Shown in pieces: positions 58,497 through 64,000 of a stretch of DNA of 64,000 bases. Source of the stretch: Arcobacter sp. Lineage in GTDB: Bacteria > Campylobacterota > Campylobacteria > Campylobacterales > Arcobacteraceae. Where the stretch lies: contig PKUJ01000018.1 of the NCBI GenBank assembly GCA_002869565.1, forward strand, positions 1 to 64,000. Reading direction: 5' to 3'. Position 1 is the first letter of the stretch, and the number at the start of each line of letters is the position of its first letter. Position numbers and translations under genes: made by a program. A model generated the notes under the pieces. It had not been told where the DNA came from and searched no databases. It saw only the letters and a program-made list of their open reading frames with translations.

Positions 58497-59826
58497 TGTA
58501 TCCTCCTACATATTCTCTGATTTTTTTTATCATATAATTTAGCATATCTTCTGTCATTCCTGGGTAAACACCTACCCAAAAACTATCATTCATGATTTTA
58601 TTGGTATTACTTAAATCACCTATTTGCTTATAATCGATATCTTCTTGTAAAGTTTCCATTAATGGATGTTTTATAAGGTTACCTGCAAATAAATTTCTCG
58701 TTTGGATACCATTATCTTCTAAATATTTTGTAATTTCATTTCTACTAAATTCTGATTCATCTTTTAGTATTATCATAAAACCAAACCAACTTGGAGTAGA
58801 ATTTTCTTGAGGAGTGAAGTAGCTAAACTCTTTTAAGTCCTTTAAACCTTCATAAAGCATATCAAAGTTCTCTCTTCTAGCTTTAGTGAAACTATTTAGT
58901 TTTTGAAGTTGAGCAAGGCCTATAGCAGCTTGCATATCTGTAGCTTTAAGGTTAAACCCAAAATGACTATATATATACTTGTGATCATACCCTTTCGGTA
59001 AGTCACCAAAACTCTGTGTAAATCTTGAGTTACAGGTATTATCTACGCCACTTTCACACCAACAGTCTCTTCCCCAGTCTCTCATACTTAGCATTATCTT
59101 TTTAAGAAGTGGGTTGTCTGTATACGTTGCTCCACCTTCTCCCATAGTCATATGGTGAGGAGGGTAAAAACTACTTGTACCTATATCTCCCCAAGTTCCA
59201 GTGAGTTTTCCATCGTAGATACTTCCAAGAGCATCGCAATTATCTTCAATAAGCCAGAGATTATGTTTATCACAGAACTCTTTTACCGCTTTGATATTAA
59301 ACGGATTTCCTAAGGTATGCGCAATCATAACCGCTTTAGTTCTTGAACTTAGGGCACTCTCTAACCCACTGATATCAATGTTAAAATGTTTAAGTTCCAT
59401 ATCAACAAAAACAGGAATTGCACCATACTGAACAATAGGTGCCACTGTTGTGGGAAATGCAGCAGCTACAGCAATAACTTCATCACCTCTTTTTATTTGC
59501 CTCTCTTTTAAAAGAGGAGAAGTTAATGTGTAAAATGCCAAAAGATTTGCAGAACTTCCACTATTAACTAAAAAACTCCATCGTACATTTAGGTATTTTG
59601 AAAGTTGTTTTTCAAATTTTTTAGAATAGTCACCATAAGTTAGCCAAAAGTCAAGTGAGCTATCAACAAGATATTGAATCTCTGTTTCATCGAATACTCG
59701 ACCTGCATAGTTTACTCTAGATTCACCATCTACAAATTTTTTATCTTGCATAGGCTTATGTACTAATTCATAGTATTCTTTTGTTTTATTTAGAATTTCT
59801 TTTTTTAATTGTTCTTGTTGTGTCAT
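58489..59826 (-). CDS. rfbH: RfbH-type PLP/[2Fe-2S] dehydrase (CDP-4-keto-6-deoxyglucose 3-dehydrase-like)
   Basis: This DegT/DnrJ-family protein (about 445 residues) has His in place of the PLP lysine (SFYPPHHMTMGEGG), as in RfbH/DdhC (E1) and ColD, so it is a dehydrase and not a transaminase. Its cysteines follow the E1 cluster pattern C-x57-C-x-C-x7-C (first Cys in EDNCDALG, then RDCWCESG...TC). The known enzyme removes the C3 hydroxyl of CDP-4-keto-6-deoxyglucose to make 3,6-dideoxyhexoses. I chose ATG 59826; a TTG at 59841 would add five residues with no better ribosome site. Partner genes upstream are incomplete. Confidence 0.88.
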   Translation of the reverse strand: MTQQEQLKKEILNKTKEYYELVHKPMQDKKFVDGESRVNYAGRVFDETEIQYLVDSSLDFWLTYGDYSKKFEKQLSKYLNVRWSFLVNSGSSANLLAFYTLTSPLLKERQIKRGDEVIAVAAAFPTTVAPIVQYGAIPVFVDMELKHFNIDISGLESALSSRTKAVMIAHTLGNPFNIKAVKEFCDKHNLWLIEDNCDALGSIYDGKLTGTWGDIGTSSFYPPHHMTMGEGGATYTDNPLLKKIMLSMRDWGRDCWCESGVDNTCNSRFTQSFGDLPKGYDHKYIYSHFGFNLKATDMQAAIGLAQLQKLNSFTKARRENFDMLYEGLKDLKEFSYFTPQENSTPSWFGFMIILKDESEFSRNEITKYLEDNGIQTRNLFAGNLIKHPLMETLQEDIDYKQIGDLSNTNKIMNDSFWVGVYPGMTEDMLNYMIKKIREYVGGYNG

Positions 59827-59827
59827 T

Positions 59828-60715
59828 TCAATCTTCTTCAAAAGTTTTTATTATCGCTTGTTTTAAAGTATATTTTGGCTTCCAATTTGGAACTATCTTA
59901 CTATCTTCCCAAGGAAACATACATTCTCTATTTCGGTAAGGTCTTCTATCCCAATTGATATTTAACTTAGTATTTGTTGCATTCTCAAAAACTTTTGAAA
60001 GTTCCTTTAAAGTCATTCTTTCCTCTGATTTGACTGCAAATACTTTATTTTTAAATTCAAATCTTTCATCTGAATTTAAATGCTTAATCAAAATATAATA
60101 TGCATTGATAACATCTTCAATATAACTGATGTCAATTATTTGTTCTCCTGCTGACATACTTAAAGATTCACCTGATTTTGCTATTTTATTCCAAATGTTA
60201 AATATTTTATTTCGCGTATCACTTGGACCAAATGTATCATTTAACTTTATTGTTGTAAAAGTTAAATTTGATGTCTCAGTATAATATTTAGCAATATCTT
60301 GAAATGCTTCTTTTGTAGCTGCATAAAGATTTATAGGGTTATATTTCTCATTTTTATAATTTTGCCAAAAAGTTCCTGTATTTATAAACCATTGAACATT
60401 TGAATTAATACAAGCTTCTAGAAGTTCTGTGCCGAACTTTATATTTGAAGATATTAAGTTTGATATATCATTTTCCTTATGTGTTGTTAAAAATAAAGAT
60501 GCTAAATGAATAACACCATTGAATTTTTCTTTTTTAAGATAGATGATTAAACTATCAATATTTTCATCATATTTGAATATTTTGACTTTATTATTTATTT
60601 TAGAAATATTACTTTTACTTCTTACTATACAATGAACTTCATAGTTCTTATCAATTAAAAACTTCACTAAGTTTTGTCCAATAAATCCTGTTGCTCCAGT
60701 AACTAGTATTTTCAT
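59828..60715 (-). CDS. NAD-dependent epimerase/reductase (CDP-abequose synthase-like)
   Basis: A 295-residue extended SDR: VTGATGFIGQNLV (NAD loop), the active site N-L-Y-A-A-T-K (Tyr-x3-Lys) after NTGTFWQNYKNE, and a C-terminal substrate domain. The combination with the RfbH-type enzyme and its resemblance to RfbJ/AscF-type 4-reductases suggest reduction of a 4-keto-3,6-dideoxyhexose. A simple epimerase is the alternative. It overlaps the upstream epimerase gene by four bases. Confidence 0.75.
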   Translation of the reverse strand: MKILVTGATGFIGQNLVKFLIDKNYEVHCIVRSKSNISKINNKVKIFKYDENIDSLIIYLKKEKFNGVIHLASLFLTTHKENDISNLISSNIKFGTELLEACINSNVQWFINTGTFWQNYKNEKYNPINLYAATKEAFQDIAKYYTETSNLTFTTIKLNDTFGPSDTRNKIFNIWNKIAKSGESLSMSAGEQIIDISYIEDVINAYYILIKHLNSDERFEFKNKVFAVKSEERMTLKELSKVFENATNTKLNINWDRRPYRNRECMFPWEDSKIVPNWKPKYTLKQAIIKTFEED

Positions 60716-61266
60716 TTAATTAGTTCAGCTTTAAAAGGAGTTATAAAATTGTTAAAGTTTTGAAAGGATAAATCTCTATCTGATAATTTAGGATTAATAG
60801 ATTCCCAATTAAAATCAAAAGAATCATACTTAATTCCATCATCATTACTTGGAGAATAGCAAGTTGTTTGCATATAGGTTACATTTGTATTATTTTCTAA
60901 AGATTTAAAGCCATGAGCTAATCCTATAGGAATAATTAATATTTTTCTATTCTCACTTGATAGTTTAATAGAAAAGTATTCTCCATAAGTAGGGGAATTT
61001 TCTCTTATATCTAAAACTACATCTAAAATACTTCCAGAGGGTACATATACTAATTTTATATAATCATGAGGAGGTGTTTGAAAATGCATACCTCTTATTA
61101 CATCTTTATGAGATATTGTATAATAAGTTTCTTTTATATCTATATTCAAGCCATTTTCTATAAAAAAATCATTTGTAAATGTTTTTACAAATTTACCTCT
61201 TATATCTTCAAATATTCTAGGTTCAAATATTTTTAAACCTTCAATAGGTGTATTAATTATTTTCAT
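60712..61266 (-). CDS. dTDP-4-dehydrorhamnose 3,5-epimerase family (RfbC-like)
   Basis: This 184-residue cupin-fold sugar epimerase has FEDIRGKFVKTF, DVIRGMHFQTPPHDYIKLVYV with the catalytic His, VVLDIRENSPTYGE and IPIGLAHGF. In the context of an RfbH-like protein it could be the AscE-type epimerase of an ascarylose-like pathway instead of an L-rhamnose enzyme; no rmlA, rmlB or rmlD is in view. A TAG of the upstream remnant touches its ATG. Confidence 0.82.
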   Translation of the reverse strand: MKIINTPIEGLKIFEPRIFEDIRGKFVKTFTNDFFIENGLNIDIKETYYTISHKDVIRGMHFQTPPHDYIKLVYVPSGSILDVVLDIRENSPTYGEYFSIKLSSENRKILIIPIGLAHGFKSLENNTNVTYMQTTCYSPSNDDGIKYDSFDFNWESINPKLSDRDLSFQNFNNFITPFKAELIK

Positions 61267-61399
61267 CTATTTAGTCCATTCTTTATTTTGATTTTGATCA
61301 TGATTAATCTCGTAATCTATTGTATTCCAATGTATTGGTTTTTCCCCTCTTTTCACTAAGTTTCGTGCCATAACCTCCTGCAAGAATCAATACTTCCAT
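61267..61399 (-). pseudogene. remnant of a sugar-phosphate cytidylyltransferase gene (rfbF-like)
   Basis: On the minus strand an ATG at 61399 begins MEVLILAGGYGTKLSEK, the nucleotide-binding start of a glucose-1-phosphate cytidylyltransferase, but stops after 31 codons at 61304. Another frame in the same stretch reads GEKPIHWN near 61330, similar to the GGKPILWH segment of RfbF, then runs 18 unrecognised codons to a TAG at 61267-61269. Most of the gene, and rfbG (CDP-glucose 4,6-dehydratase), which commonly accompanies it, are missing. This looks like a deletion scar. Confidence 0.6.
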
Positions 61400-61401
61400 T
61401 T

Positions 61402-62085
61402 TTAAACCTTAATTTGTAATAATTTTTCTGCTAATAAAAAATCTTTTTCTTCACTAACTTTAATTGCATGTAAAGGATTGATATCAAATAAAATTCTATT
61501 TTCACCTAAAGAACCGTATCCTTTATTTTCTATTCTTTTCATAAATTTTTTAGCATCCCATATTGTAATTGCCCAATTAAGTATAGATATTTTTTCATTA
61601 TCTTGACTTGGAGCTAAAGGTTCATTAATTTTTATATTTATAGCTTTCCCATCACAAAAAGTTTGCATTTGTGTTGAACTTGAGGTTATAAGTGTATCAC
61701 ACGTACTGTTTTTATATGTTTCAAAAGTATTTATTATATCTTCAGTAGTAACTAATGGACATACAGGATTAATCATAATTAATGTGTCTGCTTGAAGTTT
61801 TTTCATAATATCGTAATTAAAATCTTCACTAGTTGCTTTATCCTCTGCAAGTTTTTTATCTCTTTTATAAATTTTAAAATCTGTATATGTCTTTATCACG
61901 TAATCTATAATTTCTGTATCATCTGTATTTACATACATTTCTTTAGTTATATTTGCCTTTATGCTTGCATCAATAGTGTATGAAATCATGGGTTTATTAT
62001 TCATAAGTCGAAAATTTTTTCTTGGGACTCTTTTACTTCCTTCTCTTGCAGGTATATGTAAAACTATTTTTCCCAAATTTCTCAT
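61402..62085 (-). CDS. acylneuraminate cytidylyltransferase family protein
   Basis: A 227-residue CTP:sugar cytidylyltransferase (PF02348): HIPAREGSKRVPRKNF is the nucleotide loop (Glu in place of the usual Gly), YVNTDDTEI and NPVCPLVTTEDI follow. It is distinct from pseF and may activate a different acid or cyclitol as a CMP or CDP derivative. It overlaps the cyclase gene by four bases. Confidence 0.82.
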   Translation of the reverse strand: MRNLGKIVLHIPAREGSKRVPRKNFRLMNNKPMISYTIDASIKANITKEMYVNTDDTEIIDYVIKTYTDFKIYKRDKKLAEDKATSEDFNYDIMKKLQADTLIMINPVCPLVTTEDIINTFETYKNSTCDTLITSSSTQMQTFCDGKAINIKINEPLAPSQDNEKISILNWAITIWDAKKFMKRIENKGYGSLGENRILFDINPLHAIKVSEEKDFLLAEKLLQIKV

Positions 62086-63146
62086 ATTATCCCTTTATAA
62101 AATTTTTCTGAATATTCTTGAACAAGTATTTCTATTTCATTATTCATTTTAAAAGATTTTAATGCTACTTCTCCATAAGAAATAGGAATAATTAAATTAT
62201 AACAATCTAAATCATTTTTTTTATCTTTTCTTAAGGCTTTTATAAAAACTTCAAAATTAAAACTTATAAAATCTGATGTCTTTAAATTTAAAAATAATAA
62301 ATCATGTAAAGTATTAAAATCATTTTCTTTTATATTTCCTATTCTATAAGCGATAAAATTTGCAATATCTAAACCAATATTTACTGCAATACCATGGGGA
62401 ATTCGAAAGTTTGTAGCTGATTCTAAGGCATGACCAAAAGAATGCCCATAATTCATTTTTAATCTTTCCCCTTGATCAAGAGGGTCTATTTCTAAAATTC
62501 TATTTTTAAAATTTAGTGAATTATAAATCATTGTTGATAAAATTGAGTTATTTTTTTTATATTCATTTAGTTGTTGAATAATTAAATTTGTTGATTCTTT
62601 TCCTGAAAGTAAATGAACTTTTAATATTTCACCAATACCAGAACGTATGTCATCTTCTTTTAATGTTGAAAGAAATTTTGTAAAAATAAAGATTTTAGAA
62701 GGTGGGTAGAAATTTCCTATAATATTTTTCCATTCTTTAAAATTTAGTGAACTTTTCCCTCCTATACAACTGTCAGCTTGTGCAAGAAGAGTTGTAGGTA
62801 TCCATATCCATTTAATTCCTCTAAATAGGATACTCATGCTAAATGTCGCTAGGTCCTGAGTTATTCCTCCACCAATCGCAATAATAGTATCTTTTCTTTT
62901 TATGTTTAAATGCATTAGTTTTTCACAAATCTCTAAGGCATATTCTGGTCTTTTTTTATCTTCTAAAGCCTCTATAAGAATGATTTTGTCTTTTTCAATT
63001 TTTAAATCTTTATTATATAAATCAAAAACATTTTTATCAATAATTACAGCTTTAGTACTTTCTAATAGCTCTAAAATATCTTGAAAATTGGTATCAATTA
63101 TAAGTTCATATGTTTCTTTATCAGAGAATATATCTATTTTATTCAA
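62082..63146 (-). CDS. 3-dehydroquinate synthase-like sugar-phosphate cyclase
   Basis: The protein has the DHQS fold signatures: IAIGGGITQDLATF (NAD site), WIPTTLLAQADSCIGGKSSLN, GIGEILKVHLL and NYGHSFGHALES...PHG with the metal-binding Glu and two His. The DLATF and KVHLL segments differ from housekeeping AroB, and the gene sits among polysaccharide genes, so it may be a sugar-phosphate cyclase making a cyclitol. The most likely start is TTG at 63146, seven bases after a GGAGGG; this gives 354 residues. An ATG at 63161 would give 359 residues but lacks a ribosome site. Confidence 0.82.
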   Translation of the reverse strand: MNKIDIFSDKETYELIIDTNFQDILELLESTKAVIIDKNVFDLYNKDLKIEKDKIILIEALEDKKRPEYALEICEKLMHLNIKRKDTIIAIGGGITQDLATFSMSILFRGIKWIWIPTTLLAQADSCIGGKSSLNFKEWKNIIGNFYPPSKIFIFTKFLSTLKEDDIRSGIGEILKVHLLSGKESTNLIIQQLNEYKKNNSILSTMIYNSLNFKNRILEIDPLDQGERLKMNYGHSFGHALESATNFRIPHGIAVNIGLDIANFIAYRIGNIKENDFNTLHDLLFLNLKTSDFISFNFEVFIKALRKDKKNDLDCYNLIIPISYGEVALKSFKMNNEIEILVQEYSEKFYKGII

Positions 63147-63867
63147 GGGTAAACCCTCCATCTATGATGATATTTTGTCCAGTTATATATGTATTAAATT
63201 CAGAACATAAGAATAATATTAGAGGTGCAATATCTTTTGCACTAGCTAGTCTTTTCAAGGGAATTCTTTTCGCCATAATTTTCATTTGTTCTTCTCCTAA
63301 GACTTTTCTTGTAAGTTCTGTATCAACAAATCCTGGAGAAACGCAATTTACCAATATATTATGATCAGCTAAATCAATCGACATAGTTTTAGTAACTCCA
63401 ATAATACCTGATTTTGTAGCAGTATAGGGGCTTCTTCCCATTTTACTGACTGTTCCAAAAATTGAGCCTATATTTATAATGGAACCTTTTTTATTTTCTA
63501 TCATTTTTTTTGAAACTAAAGATGTAATGTATATTGGTGCAGTTAAGTTAGTTAAAATTATATTTTCTAAATCTTCATAATCAGTTTTTTCTATAGGATT
63601 AATTCTATTTATGCCAACATTATTTATACAAATATCAAAACCGTTATATTTATTTATAATTGAGTTAATTTGATTTTTACAATTATTCTCGTTATTTATA
63701 AATAATTTCTCATAATGGCAATTAAATTCTTTTGTTATGAAGTTATCTTTAGTTCCAGTTATAATTACAGTTGCATTTAATTCCTCAAATGCTTTAGCTA
63801 TTTCAAATCCAATTCCTCTCGTTGCACCTGTAATTAATACTTTTTTATTTTTAAAATCTAATAACAA
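63139..63867 (-). CDS. short-chain dehydrogenase/reductase
   Basis: A 242-residue classical SDR: VLITGATRGIGFEIAK (cofactor loop), INNVGINR, INIGSIFG, SPYTATKSG (Tyr-x3-Lys) and the C-terminal DGGFTLE. It is FabG-like in sequence, but in the operon it more likely reduces or oxidises a sugar or cyclitol. TTG start at 63867 behind a GGAGG seven bases upstream. It overlaps the cyclase gene by eight bases. Confidence 0.85.
   Translation of the reverse strand: MLLDFKNKKVLITGATRGIGFEIAKAFEELNATVIITGTKDNFITKEFNCHYEKLFINNENNCKNQINSIINKYNGFDICINNVGINRINPIEKTDYEDLENIILTNLTAPIYITSLVSKKMIENKKGSIINIGSIFGTVSKMGRSPYTATKSGIIGVTKTMSIDLADHNILVNCVSPGFVDTELTRKVLGEEQMKIMAKRIPLKRLASAKDIAPLILFLCSEFNTYITGQNIIIDGGFTLE
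63154..63159 (-). promoter_or_regulatory. Shine-Dalgarno deciding the cyclase start
   Basis: GGAGGG on the minus strand, seven bases before TTG 63146. It lies inside the end of the SDR gene and overlaps the alternative ATG at 63161, so translation of the cyclase probably begins at the TTG. Confidence 0.6.
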
Positions 63868-63868
63868 T

Positions 63869-64000
63869 TTAATTCCTCCACTTTGAAATAGGTAATTTTA
63901 TTACTGTTTTATATACTAATTCACTAGTTTTAAATTTAGGTAAACCAATATGCCCATCATCTGGAAAAAATATGGCTAAATCATTTTTTTGTAGTAAAAA
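63869..64000 (-). CDS. YhcH/YjgK/YiaL (DUF386) family protein, C-terminal part
   Basis: The window edge cuts this gene; 43 codons plus stop are seen. The residues DLAIFFPDDGHIGLP and VYKTVIKLP match the C-terminal cupin-like motif of the DUF386 family (EbgC, NanQ/YhcH), in which the Pro-x-Asp-x-His element is a metal ligand site. Members are sugar anomerases, for example for sialic acid. It ends one base before the SDR start, so it belongs to the same operon. Confidence 0.65.
   Translation of the reverse strand, partial: FLLQKNDLAIFFPDDGHIGLPKFKTSELVYKTVIKLPISKWRN

Noticed and set aside
61402-62085. Second copy of pseF
   Set aside because: Only the general nucleotide-loop family is shared; PseF-specific segments such as DAGQFYW are missing.
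62082-63146. Housekeeping aroB
   Set aside because: DHQS-like motifs are present, but altered active-site segments and location among polysaccharide genes favour a specialised cyclase; a genome search is needed to settle it.

Overview
The window is AT-rich bacterial chromosome and looks like an Arcobacter-type member of the Campylobacterota (Epsilonproteobacteria). The evidence is a complex I operon whose NuoE and NuoF slots hold the two non-canonical proteins known from Campylobacter (Cj1575c/Cj1574c type), the order recA-eno-FtsB-like-AMIN protein as in Campylobacter, futalosine-pathway menaquinone and short-form MurB and BioB genes, and a large pseudaminic-acid and surface-glycan locus. 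I saw no tRNA, rRNA, CRISPR array or insertion sequence.

Layout. 1-7.6 kb holds accessory genes: a broken Abi-family gene, an FMN reductase, an uncharacterised membrane protein, an AEC transporter, a Sel1-repeat lipoprotein and a two-gene unit with an AAA+ ATPase. 7.7-21.7 kb is one 14-gene nuo operon (A, B, C, D, E-slot, F-slot, G-N) closed by a strong terminator. 21.8-29.2 kb holds a divergent flavoprotein gene with two palindromes upstream, then an mqnD-like, murB, topA, phosphoesterase, bioB, antiporter run; the antiporter carries an in-frame TAG at codon 10. 29.2-32.9 kb is the minus-strand block of a small gene, recA, eno, an FtsB-like gene and an AMIN-domain gene.

33.0-46.2 kb (plus strand) is a tightly packed, often overlapping operon: pseB, pseC, pseF, pseI and pseG (interrupted by an in-frame TAA), then two ATP-grasp proteins, a cupin, a DJ-1/PfpI protein, a glycosyltransferase, a radical SAM protein, a DUF115 (Maf-like) protein and a methyltransferase. 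The usual N-acetyltransferase PseH is absent, and the ATP-grasp/cupin/PfpI cassette follows the pathway. 46.2-64 kb (minus strand) is a convergent glycan operon. From its promoter-proximal end it has a YhcH-like gene (cut by the window edge), an SDR, a 3-dehydroquinate-synthase-like cyclase, a cytidylyltransferase, a remnant of a sugar-phosphate cytidylyltransferase gene, an RfbC-like epimerase, an NAD-dependent epimerase/reductase, an RfbH-type dehydrase, two radical SAM/SPASM proteins, two FkbM methyltransferases, a PhyH dioxygenase, glycosyltransferases (one frameshifted at an A6 tract) and methyltransferases.

Reading across the window: the plus-strand block should make CMP-pseudaminic acid or a derivative, probably for flagellin or surface glycans. 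The minus-strand block probably assembles a heavily decorated polysaccharide with a deoxysugar and perhaps a cyclitol-derived residue. Seven enzymes in the two glycan blocks carry the same kind of extra Rossmann-like domain, fused at either end. Four genes in the window are broken by single lesions or truncation, which suggests recent decay, phase variation or uncorrected sequence errors.
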